From Micropterix aruncella (lineage: Eukaryota > Arthropoda > Insecta > Lepidoptera > Micropterigidae): a stretch of 64,000 bases of DNA. Made by a program: the position numbers and the translations under genes. Below are positions 32,829 through 43,773 of this stretch, piece by piece. Under the pieces are notes generated by a model. That model searched no databases, was not told where the DNA came from, and saw only the letters and a program-made list of their open reading frames with translations. The stretch lies in assembly GCA_944548615.1 (NCBI GenBank), contig OX155973.1:3691921-3755920 (forward strand). Reading direction: 5' to 3'. Position 1 is the first letter of the stretch. Each line of letters opens with the position of its first letter.

Positions 32829-33330
32829 AGAGGTGTCGACTAAAAAGGGCGAATCCGTCACCTCATGAAGTTTTTCCCGTGAGGTGAATGTATGAGACTT
32901 GGGACGAAATAGTCCACTGTCTAGCTCTGCTAACGTGCATCCTCGCGCCCTTTTCCCGGTTTGAGACGGATTTTCCGACCTATCTAGTACCAGGTTTGAG
33001 ATCGGTTTCGCGGCCTCTACGTGATGTTAGCGGTATTTCAGTTCGAATTTATCGCGGACAGTTGCACTCTTTGCGTCTTCCACACGGGATCGCGTGGCCA
33101 ACGAGTCGTTTCAAGAGTAGATGATGTCAACAAACATCCCCGCTGCTTAGGAAACGTATAACATCATTTCCAGACCACCGTCGGTTATTCTCCGGAGTGC
33201 ACAGTCGGTTGGCTAACTAAGGTCATCTCCTAGAGGATGGAAACAGAGTTTATTCCAGCTTCGGCCATCTTGGAGGAGGCTACCGGATAAGATTTAAACC
33301 GTGAGTTGGGCCGACCTGCCCATTAGGCCT
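32829..33330 (-). mobile_element. Family R element R-14, worn
   Basis: Window orientation begins GAGGTGTCGACTAAAAAGGG, keeps GTCTAGCTCTGCTAACG, TTTATCGCGGACAGTTG, CATCCCCGCTGCTTAGGAAA, GTGCACAGTCGGTTGGCTAA, and ends near GACCTGCCCATTAGG. The most diverged R copy here. Confidence 0.75.
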
Positions 33331-33824
33331 GTACACGCCCCCCAAACTAGCCCGTGTGCTGGAGTGACTCGTCTCGACTAAAACTGTGCCATCATAAAAA
33401 AAAAGTTGAAATCCACTGCCGTAAGGTATAATCTACAATTTTCCATTTACTTTACCTGCCTACAAAGCCGACAAGAAGGGAATGAATTGTGAACGCGCTA
33501 AAAATTCGAGATGAAGACGGAAATATCCATTTTGAGCCCCCTGAGATGATTAAGCCCATTTCAAGATTAAAGTCTGTCTGTTTGTGTATTCCTTCCACGA
33601 TAGCGCCCAAACGCTTAATCCGAACGAGCTGAAATTTGGTACGCAAGCATTATTTGGTCATGGTAAGAGTCGAAAAGATTGCGGTTGAAATCGGTTCACC
33701 AGGGGGCGTACTATTCATATATCATCCTCGAAGTATTGGACTTAGAGACTTCAAATTTGGTAAGCAGATGCCTTGTTGGGCCAAAATCGATTTTGGTTGG
33801 AATATCTCATATACAAACAGTGCA

Positions 33825-36533
33825 TTTTTTTTATTTTATTTGTTGAGTGGGGCTTTTCTAAGGTCTTTATGAGCCTTGTAACACTGCGACCATTGCTGAT
33901 CTATTGTGCTCGCCACCTACTATAGTTCTGCGCTAAGCCCCGTGTCATTCAAGAACCGCAGAATGCTTTTGGCGCCAGATTGTTTTACCTCCTCAGGTTG
34001 GAGGTAGTGACCACCCAGGTGGTTGTATCTTTTACGCATCAGCGGGCCACACTCGCACATGAGGTGCTGGGGAGTTTCCTCTGCCCCTTGGCAGAACCTG
34101 CACATTTTTGTGTCTTTGAGCTTGAGGTTGAACATGTGTTTGTTCAGGCCACAATGCCCCGTGAGCGCCCTTACCAGTATGCGTAGATTGTTCCTATTTA
34201 GCGATAGGGCCTCACGGGCCGTCTTACGGTCGTAAGGCTTAATAAGCGCTTTGGAATGATTCAACCCTGGCGTGTTGTTCCAGTGGTTGACGGATTGTTC
34301 TAAACACATTTGTTTGAGCATTAGGTTTGCAAGGCTTTTTGGTACGCCACAGCAAGGTTCAGGGCCGTATAACGTTCCCTTTGCTCCCGTCCTAGCAAGT
34401 TCGTCGGCTTTTTCATTTCCCTCGATTCCTGCATGGCCGGGAACCCATCTTAGTATTACCCTGTTCTTTTCGCCCAGGGAATTCAGTAGTGATATGCAGT
34501 TTTGCACTAGCTTTGAATTAATGGTATTCGAGGCTAGTGCCATAAGAGCTGCTTTGCTATCCGAGTGGATATAGATACGGTGGTTGGCGTAGTCCTTTTG
34601 GAGGTTGATATCCGCACATTCAATAATGGCGTAAACCTCCGCTTGGAATATGGAGGCGTATTTTCCCAAGTTTACACTTCTTTTGAAGTTTGGTCGCTCT
34701 CCATATATTCCACAGCCTACGTCAAGTCACGATTTGGACCCATCAGTATACCATTTAAGGCTACCGGCCTCCCATTGCAGTTGGCTTTTTAGCCAGTCGT
34801 CTCTGGGCGGCAGTTCCACTGTAAAAAGTTTTCCAAAGTTTAGGAGTGGGAGCATGGTGTCTGATACCATGTTGAGGGTTGGATTTTCACTGACTGAGTC
34901 AAGAACTGATCTTAGTGCTTGTGAGATCCAGTTTACCTTCTCTCGGGCAGATAGCCTGTACATGCTGGCTTTCGCCACCTGTTACAAATGAATGTGTAGG
35001 GGCGGTAAGTTCAGCAGTGCATCTAGAGCTGCTCCAGGAGTGGAGGACATTGCGCCAGTTGTCATGAGGCACGCCGTCCTTTGGATATTGTTTAGTTTGG
35101 TAATCACAATTTTCTGGTTGGCTTTGTTGCACCATACCACCGAGGCGTACGAGATTATCGGCCTCACAATGGCAGTGTATAGCCAGTGGGAGATCTTGGG
35201 GTTAAGGCCCCAGTTTTTCCCCGCCAGTCTTCTGCTTATACCCAAAGCACTTTTAGCTTTTTGAATTGTTTTATCTAGGTGGCTGTTCCAGGTGAGTCTT
35301 TGGTCGAGCGTGACTCCCAGATACTTTACTTCCTTGGAGAAAGGAATCTGCCTGTGGTTTAAGATTGGCATTTTTAGTCCACCTAGTTGACGTTTGTTGG
35401 TAAATGGCACGAGGACGGTCTTATCGGCGTTGACCGATAATTCGTTCTCTCTGCACCAATTGCTAACGATTGTTAACGCTTTTTGCATTATGTGTGAGAT
35501 CGTGTTTTGGCAGAAGCCCCGGACAATGACTACTAGGTCATCAGCATAGCCCTGTGTGTCTATCCTGGCCTCTGCCATCCTATGCAGGAGTTGATCTATT
35601 GCAAGAGTCCATAGTAGGGGCGAGAGTACGCCTCCCTGCGGGCAGCCTCTTGTAGTGGTGACTTCAAGGTTTGTTCCGTGAAGAGCTACCTTGGCCGTGC
35701 GGTTTGAGAGCATCGCTTTCACCCATCTGGTTGTGGTGTTGTCAACTTGTTTTGACTCTAGCCCCTTCACCAGTGATTTAATTGGGGTTTTGTCGAAGGC
35801 GCCCTCAATGTCTAAAAATGCGCATACTGCGATTTGTTTGTCTTCCAACGCCTTTTCCACTCTGTCTACTAGGTAGAGCAGAGCGGTTTCCGTGGATTTG
35901 CCTCTGCGGTAGGCGTGTTGGTTACAGCTGATAGGGTTGACCGTTAGGATTTTTTCCCTGATATAGCTATCCAGTATCTTTTCCATCGCTTTCAGTAGAA
36001 AGGATGTTAGGCTAATTGGCCTGAAGGACTTTGACAGTGCGTAGTCCTTCCTGCCAGCCTTGGGTATGAATAGCACTTTGACCTTGGTCCATTCTTCTGG
36101 TATATGTCCCCAGGCATAGCTTGCTCTGAAGATTTTAACCAGATATGGGGTTAGAATGTCGATACCCTGTTGCAAAAGCACGGGCATGATTCCGTCGTCC
36201 CCGCATGATTTGTAAGGTTTAAAGGATTTTACGGCCCATTTAACTTGATCGGGCCTTATGATTCTAGCAGCCCTACTCCAGTCCTCGTTTCGAGGTCTGT
36301 ATGGAGCAGTGGCGGCGTTGCTAGTTGTCACAGCACCTGGGAAGTGGGTCGATATTAGTTCCTCCAAAGTTTCCTTTTCATTTGTTGTAAAGGTTCCGTT
36401 TGGTTTTTTCAGAAGACCAATTTGGTTAGGTTTGTCCTTTGCGAGCAGTCTATGTACTCTGGCTCCTTGAGGCGTTTCCACTATGTCCTCGCAGAAGCTT
36501 TTCCATGTTGCTCTTTTGGCTCTCCTAATTTCT
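33825..36533 (-). mobile_element. LOA/R1-group-like LINE, 5'-truncated, 2.7 kb
   Basis: The largest coding relic of the window. It keeps reverse transcriptase, RNase H, zinc knuckle, 3' UTR and A-rich tail, and lacks ORF1 and the endonuclease. Flanked by a short GTGCA (33820-33824, 36534-36538) within the S4 repeat. Other fragments of the family are at 13793, 36909 and 46578-47935. The RT-plus-RNase H order places it in the I/LOA/R1 group; exact clade not decided. Confidence 0.9.
33920..36532 (-). pseudogene. LOA/R1-group-like pol: reverse transcriptase, RNase H, zinc knuckle (two in-frame stops)
   Basis: One minus-strand frame of about 870 codons, broken by TAA at 34982-34984 and TGA at 34727-34729 without frameshift. 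Counting from the GTG at 36481, motif A FLDIEGAFD is at 222-230, GCPQGGVLSPLLW at 279-291 and the catalytic YADD at 312-315, followed by EVKYLGVTLDQRLTWNSHL and the thumb. RNase H comes after the first stop with all four acidic positions visible: the D of WYTDGSKS, the E of FQAEVYAI, the D of IHSDSKAAL and the final D of GNEKADELAR. The enzyme end is the knuckle CRFCQGAEETPQHLMCEC and LSAEL. In active LINEs this protein nicks the target and copies the RNA at the site. The few lesions suggest a recent insertion. Coding already continues upstream of 36481 (RRAKRATWKSFCEDIVETP), so that GTG is not the true start. Confidence 0.93.
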
Positions 36534-36908
36534 GTGCATACTAGTACTATTTAAATTTCGCCTTATATTTTAATCAAATATTAACGGTGAGCTGCCCGAG
36601 CCTAGCCGAGAAACGAACCGCACGGCCTGAGGTGCCAAATGGCACTCAACTGGGTTCGACCGCCGACCGAGAGAGGGCTCTTATTGATTTTATTAATAAA
36701 ATTAATATTCAAATGAAATCAGTCCTTGGCTACTGGTCGGGAAAGTCTTGGGGTGACACAACCGATTTTTTCTTTCTTTCGTTTACATGATTGGCTCTTT
36801 AACTGTACTTAATTTTGTTTTTATAAGATGCTTTAATTGCAAACACTCCTAGCTCCTTAGTATAAAGACATAATAATTAATTATTATTTCATTGTGCCTC
36901 CGACCATT

Positions 36909-37860
36909 TTTTTATTTTTTATTTGTTGAGTGGGGCTTTTCTAAGGTCTTTATGAGTTTCTAAGGTCTTTTTCTAAGGTCCTTGTAACACTGCGACCATT
37001 GCTGATCTATTGTGTTCGCCACCTACTATAGTTCTGCGCTAAGTCTTGTGTCATTTAAGAACCGCAGCAGGCTTTTGGCGCCAGATTGTTTTACCTCCTC
37101 AGGTTGGAGGTTAATGACCACCCAAGTGGGTGTATCTTTATCAGCGGGCCTTACTCGCACATGAGGTGCTGGGGAGTTTCCTCTGCTCCTTGGCATAACC
37201 TGCACATTTTTGTGTCTCTGAGCTTGAGGTTGAACATGTGTTTGTTCAGGCCACAATGCCCCGTGAGCGCCCTCACCAGTATGCGTAGTTTGTTCCTATT
37301 TAGCGACAAGGCCTCACTGGCCGTCTTACGGTCGTAAGCCTTAATTAGCGCTTTGGAATGATTCAACCCTGGCGTGTTGTTCCAGTGGTTGACGGATTGT
37401 TCTAAACATATTTGTTTGAGCATTAGGTTTGCAAGGCTTTTTGGTACGCCACAGCAAGGTTCAGGGCCGTATAACGTTACCTTTGCTCTCGACCATAGTA
37501 ACATCCTCTCTTTTATCCTTTAAAGCCTTTGCGATAATCTCTTCTGCATTAAGATTCTTTTGTAGGATAAGCAGAAATTTGTTAACAAACTGTTTCGCAA
37601 CCGCAACGAAATAGCCTGTATCAGTCTTCTGATTTTTTCCAATGTCAACCGTTTCCGAAACTGCCCGTTTTACGTATTTTAGCGAAGATCTGGTTATTCC
37701 GGTTCTGATAGACGATAACCGTTCGCTTCGTCATCCGTTACAACCATCTCGTCGCCTAATTGGTTTTCAGATCTGTTGTTTACGATGTTGTTTTTGATTT
37801 CTATTGTTTTATTGTTCATACGGAATTGTGAAGACATATTTTATATTACGTAATACGAGT
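36909..37860 (-). mobile_element. LOA-like LINE copy with ORF1 start fused to RNase H (internal deletion)
   Basis: From 37492 down to 36909 the minus strand is the same as the 34-kb LINE end: RNase H tail, RILVRALTGHCGLNKHMFNL, CRLCQGAEETPQHLMCE, then a small deletion, LSAEL and tail. Upstream of 37495 is different: an ATG at 37838 opens MSSQFRMNNKTIEIKNN, and after a frame change comes SSLKYVKRAVSETVDIGKN and FVNKFLLILQKNLNAEEI, a basic/coiled-coil-like stretch plausible for ORF1. If it belongs to the same LINE, the whole middle was deleted. A local triplication of TCTAAGGTC lies at 36943-36978. Confidence 0.7.
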
Positions 37861-37929
37861 ATCTACCACGCACGCGTCATGGCGGACGATGTTATCATTA
37901 AAAAGTAAACTTACAGGCTGGCCGATAGA

Positions 37930-38001
37930 GTAGACATTAATTTGGCGTGAGGAAGGTATACTTTAGTAGACATTAATTTGGCGTGAGGAAGGTATACTTT
38001 G
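37930..38001. repeat. 36-bp tandem duplication
   Basis: The unit starting AGTAGACATTAATTTGGCGT and ending GGTATACTTT occurs twice in direct succession. Confidence 0.88.
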
Positions 38002-38614
38002 ATGTGGCAATACTTTTGGGAGCTAATGGGCTCTGTTGCGGTTAGGTTACTAAGGGCCCCACCTCATCGGGACGCCAGGGCGACGTCGCCAGCGAAGTAT
38101 CCAAACTGTTCATACTGTATTGTATGGCTGCTAACTCACTTGGCGGCGGTTTGCCGACGTCGTTCGTCATTCTTATTATTATATTATTTTAATATTATAG
38201 TTTTCCTTTCATTTATATTGTGTAATTTAAGTATTTTTTGTAATGTGTAATTTAAGTAATTTTTTTAGGAACTGAAATATATTTGGTTTGTAGACAAAAT
38301 AAAATGTCGTATTTTTATTTAGTTAAATTTATAAATGGAATTACCAAAAATGTTCAAAATTTGACTTTTCAAAATCGTTTTAAACCGTAACTCTTCAATT
38401 GTTTGTATAATATGTATAGGCGATTGAGAGTTTGCACATTGACTTCAAATTATAAACACGATAGAAGTGAAAATAAATGAATCACCATTTGTATGGGTGC
38501 ATATTATTTTGTTTTCCTGAAAATATCACAAAGTTTGAAAATTCCTTTAGTTCAAAAACGTCCACTAAACCATATTACCTACATATATTAAAAATCGATT
38601 AAAAGTTTAAAAAA
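38002..38614. other. No gene seen
   Basis: TTTTGGGAGCTAATGGGC at 38016-38033 matches the 5' end of family R for about 20 bases and then departs. The rest is AT-rich. Confidence 0.45.
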
Positions 38615-38971
38615 AACGGTCGTGTCCCCCCAAGACTAACCTAACCAGCCAGGGACTTATTTCACCTAAATGTTAATTTCATAAAAGTCGATGAGCAGTT
38701 GCCGAAAATTCCTGCTAATATGCGTCGCAACGGAATGAAAATTTTAATTTCGAACGCGCGTCATCTCATTCCATTTAAAAATCAAATTGCAAACGCAGGT
38801 CGCCGTGAGCCTTCCATTAGAATTTCCAGCAAGCCACGCATCGCTAGCGTCGGCGTTTCAAAGGGACTTACTATTCAGTTAATATATGTCGGACTTTAAA
38901 TATTGTTTGTGTCGCTTGTATATGAGATATTCCAAACGAAATTGCACAATGTGATTTCGGACCAACGTGGC
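38615..38971 (+). mobile_element. Family S repeat (S5), diverged
   Basis: CGTGTCCCCCCAAGACTAAC at the left and CTTGTATATGAGATATTCC, GCACAATGTGATTTCGGACC at the right are S landmarks. The middle is not alignable by eye. The microsatellite that follows begins inside S, in the position after CCAACGTGGCAT. Confidence 0.6.
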
Positions 38972-39738
<767 letters not shown>

Positions 39739-39739
39739 A

Positions 39740-40139
39740 GATTCTGTATTGCACATTAGAAAAAAACATACAACAGGCGGACGTATTGCCTCAAGTACAA
39801 TCTCTTACAGCTTACCGTCGTGGAAGTGTAAGTTAGGTGCCAGTAGAGTAAAATAAACAAAATAAACTTATACGTTATTACAATTACGTTATTACTACAA
39901 AAATAACCAAATGACAAAAATGCAATAATAAAAAAAAAATATTATGGTTTTGAGAATACTCGTAAGGAGCGGGGGATAGGAGAGGATGGGATGAGACGTA
40001 GGATTACTAAGAATTTAGGGACATAAAATGCTTTTTCAGAGACACTTGAAAAGTAGAAACCGTTGGTGCGTTTCTGATAACTGATAATTGCATCTGTGTA
40101 CCAATGTGTTTCTCGGCTAGCCATTAAAATGTATGACGG
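39740..40139. other. No feature seen
   Basis: No supported ORF, TIR or LINE tail. Confidence 0.45.
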
Positions 40140-40990
40140 AATATCAATATCATTAGTGCAGCTTGTATGAGATATTCCAACCGAAATCGCACAATGTGAT
40201 TTTGGCCAAACAAGGCATCAGTGTACGAAATTTCAGGTCTATATAGAGTTGTCAACTACAACGCGTGAACCCGTCACCTCAGGAAGTTTTAACGATTAGT
40301 CGTTCTTTCTCCCGTGAAGTGAACGCAGAAGACTTGGACAAAACAATCCACCGTCAAGCTCCGCCACATGCCTGTCAGAGGATAGCTAGGAGTGTTACCC
40401 AGCGGGCTTATACTCACGCCCTTACTTCCAATTGCGACCAGATTACTCCGGTCTCTCGATTGGTTACGAGGTCGAGGTCGCTTGCGCGGTCCTCTCCCTT
40501 ACGAAGCGGTGAAACGGTGGATACCAAATCTATCGCAGGTAAGGCGTTGGACTCTCACGGGTTGTGGCGTAGCTAGACGTCGGATTTGTTATGTCCAAAG
40601 TCTTCTACGCTCACTGCAGGTCGATAGAACGACTAATCGTTAAAACGTCCTGTGGTGACGGGCTCGCCCGTTGTAGTTGACATCTCAATATGTTAGTCAG
40701 AGTGCACAGTCGATTGGCTTACGCCGCACGGTGCTCAGACCGCCCAAGAGCGCCAGAAGGTTGATTCCTAGGGGAAACTAGCCCTAAGGCCAGAGTCCTG
40801 CCCGGGCTCGCACTTCATCCGTGGAGGCCGGCGGATGGGTGTTGACTCGTGAGTGTGACCAACCTGAACAGAATGGGTCTCCGTGGTCAACTCAGCAATG
40901 GCCTATTAGCTCCCGACACACAGATGTGTGTTCACAATACTTTCCCTCCTCATCGGTTGGTGGGTTAAGTTAAATATGGGAAAGTTAAAT
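40140..40990 (+). mobile_element. Family S repeat (S6), split by R-7
   Basis: Left part 40140-40242 (GCAGCTTGTATGAGATATTCC without one base pair, AATGTGATTTTGGCC, AATTTCAGGTCTATA), right part 40917-40990 (ACTTTCCCTCCTCATCGG and TTGGTGGGTTAAGTT). R-7 sits between them. Confidence 0.65.
40243..40916 (-). mobile_element. Family R element R-7 with an inverted R piece in its centre
   Basis: 40243-40537 is R in minus-RNA orientation (GAGTTGTCAACTACAACG to AATCTATCGC). 40538-40692 is the stem-loop end in the opposite orientation (AGGTAAGGCGTTGGACTC to GTAGTTGACATCTC). 40693-40916 resumes the first orientation (GTTAGTCAGAG to GGCCTATTAGCTCCC). About 150 bases of the host element are missing at the inversion. 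Confidence 0.87.
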
Positions 40991-41106
40991 ATGTAACAAC
41001 AACATAGTTTATTGCGTCGCCATAATTAAAATGAAATTTCTAAAATAAAATAATGTTATCTCCCAATGTATTATACAATACAATTCCCATTTTCTAAAAT
41101 AATCAC

Positions 41107-41222
41107 CGGCACTCACCCAGAGTAGACTGGGACGACTGGACAACGGCGCCTGCAACGTCACCGACACGTCGGGTGCTACTAATTTCACGCGGTAAATTCG
41201 TTTCTATCCTATTTATAACTAT
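41107..41222 (+). repeat. Family T module
   Basis: CTGGACAACGGCGCCTGCAA, GACACGTCGGGTGCTAC, CACGCGGTAAATTCG and CTATCCTATTTATAAC. Confidence 0.75.
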
Positions 41223-41464
41223 TCTTACTGTTGTGTAAGTTTTAATTATTAGCCTATAAGTTCACCTAAAAAGCAAATAAATAAATAAAACAACACCCAC
41301 ATTTACGTATGCAATCGAGTAAAAAATTGTGACAACCCTGGCTATAGGTAAAGATGCCACTGTAACAACTGTGGCACGTTACCTAACCTCAACTATTATT
41401 ATCTCTGCAAATTTCTCTTAAAATTAACAGCTTCCTCGTCTTCTTAAGGACGTTTTATTTAATA

Positions 41465-42187
41465 CTAGCTGACCCGTGCCCACTTGGTTGGCCGGTAAAA
41501 CTTTTTACCTGTGATGAAATTATGAGTGTGGTTCGGTTAGTACTGAGTGCTATGATTTATTTCCTGATTGCCAAAAGAAGGGCTATATTTTTACTGCATA
41601 TGTATGTATTTGCATGCCAATTTGACTATATTACCGTTATTTGTGAGTGTCTTCTTGTGAGTGTCTTATTTGTGAGTGTATTATCTTTTTAACTATTTAT
41701 GCAGTAAAAGGGAAAAGTCTTTTGTTTTAAACACTTGAGACGATAAAATTACTTACTTTGATAAGAATTCATAATTGTTGATAATATGACCAATAAACAT
41801 GACCTAAGGATTTAAATTATTTTTTAAATATATAATACTAATTTTTGTGACTTAAATATAAAAGTTAGACATATGCTGTCGCTGACTTTTTTGTAAGCAT
41901 TATCAAGCTCTACAACTTTTCTCTAGAACTTAAAATCATATATCTCTCATCGTTAAGGCAGCGTTAGTTAGAAACGTTTTCGTTCGACCGCTTATTCTCC
42001 GACTTACTTTGCAAATCCGACTACCACGCAAAAGTCTTTTCATTTTTCGGATTAATATATAGCCCTATGACACTCACAAATAACGTGGCTTTCTATTGGT
42101 AAAATAATTTTCAAAATCGGTTCAGTAGATCCAGAGATTACTTCCTACAACGTCACAAACTTTACCTCTTTATAATATTAGTATAGA
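41465..42187 (-). mobile_element. Non-autonomous Helitron, copy B (723 bp)
   Basis: Reads CTAGCTGACCCGTGCCCAC at the left (the reversed 3' end) and TATAATATTAGTATAGA at the right (the reversed 5' end), between A and T. The 3' hairpin is weakened by two changes compared with copy A. No helicase coding. Confidence 0.92.
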
Positions 42188-42718
42188 TATATCAATTCTA
42201 CTTACCTCCGTAAAGTAAATCCGCTAGAAAAACGAAAATTTCAACAAAATTCTGCTGTAACAAGTGTCCCCCAAGTACTAACAAACGTCGATAACGTGCA
42301 AATTGACAGTGTTACCAGCACACAAAAAAGACGCATGACCACTGGCTCATCACAAAACTACCAACGGGTATATGAAATGCCTACTAATTGTAACTTATAA
42401 TAAAACTGATTTTGATTCAGACATTCAGTGGTAGGTAAAGTTAACAAGGAAAGGTAAAGATGCCGTGGTTGACAGTACGAAATACGCCACCCAATTATTT
42501 CGTCCGAATCTAGACAATTTAGAGCGCTAATTAATATTAACTGAATTTCTAGCTACTTTCAACCATCACTTATCTATTTGAAGTGGAGAAGTATTCGAGC
42601 GAGCGATTTGAATTTATTTAATGAATGGGTAAATTCAAAAGAATTTGCAAGCAACCTAATTGGTGCGAAATTAAGCAACGCACACAAACTGTGGTGCCTG
42701 TATATTATGTTAAATTGC
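42188..42718. other. No gene seen
   Basis: Mixed sequence, no motif-bearing ORF. The 84-codon ORF starting at 42625 runs into R-8 and is not supported. Confidence 0.45.
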
Positions 42719-42735
42719 GGAATGTTTTCATAGTT

Positions 42736-43040
42736 GGGTTGTCGACTACAGCGGGCGAGCCCGTCACCTCAGGAAGTTTTAACGATCGATCTCCCTCTCT
42801 TGGAGTGAGCGCAGAAGACTTGGACAAAACAGTCCACCGTCTAGCTCCGCCACAAACCCGTAAGAGGCCAACGCCTTAACCGCGAGATAGCCAGGAGTGT
42901 TTCCCAGCGGGTTTACACTCACGCCCTTACTTCCAATTGCGACCAGATTACACCAGTCTCTCGATTGGTTGCGAGTTCGAGGTCGCTTGCGCGGTCCTCT
43001 CCCTTACGAAGCGGTGAAACGGTGTATACCGAATCTAACT
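42736..43040 (-). mobile_element. Family R element R-8, 5'-truncated (305 bp) with 17-bp TSD
   Basis: Keeps the stem-loop end (GGGTTGTCGACTACAGCGGG) and stops at ACCGAATCTAACT. Flanked by GGAATGTTTTCATAGTT (42719-42735) and GGAATGTTTGCATAGTT (43041-43057). A truncated copy with an intact TSD is what target-primed reverse transcription makes, so the RNA 3' end is at 42736. Confidence 0.92.
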
Positions 43041-43195
43041 GGAATGTTTGCATAGTTATGAAATAAAATCGGATGCGTCACCCCAATACTTTACCGGCAA
43101 GTAGACACGCCCCCCGTTATTCGCCCCTTTGCACCCGCGCGCTAATTCATTGTATATTTGTAGTATTTTCCCGAAATGCTGTAGTATTTTCTTAA

Positions 43196-43413
43196 CCCTT
43201 TGCTGGCCATGGAAATAAAACTCACGACGGCATGTTTTAAACTTCGAAAATTTCTTTATAGGGGTTGTTGGTGCACGCTAAATAATGTATAATGGTGGCT
43301 AATTCAATGAAGGCGACTTTTTTCGCATATTATTATGCATATTTACATAATTGGCCGCCCGCGAGTTGTCGCAACGGAAAAACCACCGATCGGTGGTATT
43401 AGCATTCCAGCGG
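43196..43413. mobile_element. piggyBac-like MITE (218 bp)
   Basis: Bounded by TTAA at 43192-43195 and 43414-43417. The ends CCCTTTGCTGGCCATGG and, inverted, CCGCTGGAATGC share GCTGG and ATG words. A CCACCGATCGGTGG palindrome lies near the right end (43382-43395). Confidence 0.65.
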
Positions 43414-43419
43414 TTAAAT

Positions 43420-43740
43420 ATGGCGGACTTTGAACATTATTTGCATCACTTGTATACGAGATAATCCAAAACTCACACACACAAACACACACCCAACACA
43501 CTCACAGACAGACTTCAGTATGGAAATGGTCTTAATCGTCTCAAGACGGGGGGGGGGGGGGGGGGATAACAAAATTTGCGCGTTCACATTACTTTACCTA
43601 TGGCGGGAAAATAAAATAAATCGGTTGTGTCCCCTCAAGACTTTCCCGGCAAGGACTGATTTCATCTGAATATTTCATAAATAAAATCGATGAGCGCCCT
43701 CTCTGGGCCGGAAGACGAACCCGGTTGGTTAAAGCGGTTG
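43420..43740 (+). mobile_element. Family S repeat fragments (S7), one with an 18-G tract
   Basis: 43425-43610: CACTTGTATACGAGATAATC, AGACAGACTTCAGTATGG, TTAATCGTCTCAAGAC, then 18 G at 43548-43565, and the terminus TTTACCTATGGCGGGAAAAT. 43616-43740 is the start of a second S copy (GGTTGTGTCCCCTCAAGACT). A further start fragment is at 43060-43110. Confidence 0.65.
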
Positions 43741-43773
43741 GGCGCTATCAGATAGCAGATAGACTACCATCTA

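Larger units (their letters stand above)
33433..36790 (-). mobile_element. Family S repeat (S4), complete but split by the LOA-like LINE
   Basis: Read on the minus strand: 36785 to 36540 gives GTGTCACCCCAAGACTTTCC through GTTAATATTTGATTAAAA and GGCGAAATTTAAATAG. The LINE intervenes. Then 33820 to 33433 gives TGTATATGAGATATTCC, CGCCCCCTGGTGAACC, CAGCTCGTTCGGATTAAGCG and ACAGACAGAC to the worn terminus. This copy gives the order of the whole family (about 640 bp). Confidence 0.78.

Noticed and set aside
34272..34991. Plus-strand ORFs of 100-113 codons over the LOA-like LINE
   Set aside because: They are antisense shadows of the RNase H/RT frame.
38016..38060. Additional R copy on the plus strand
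   Set aside because: Only about 20 bases match the R 5' end before the similarity is lost.
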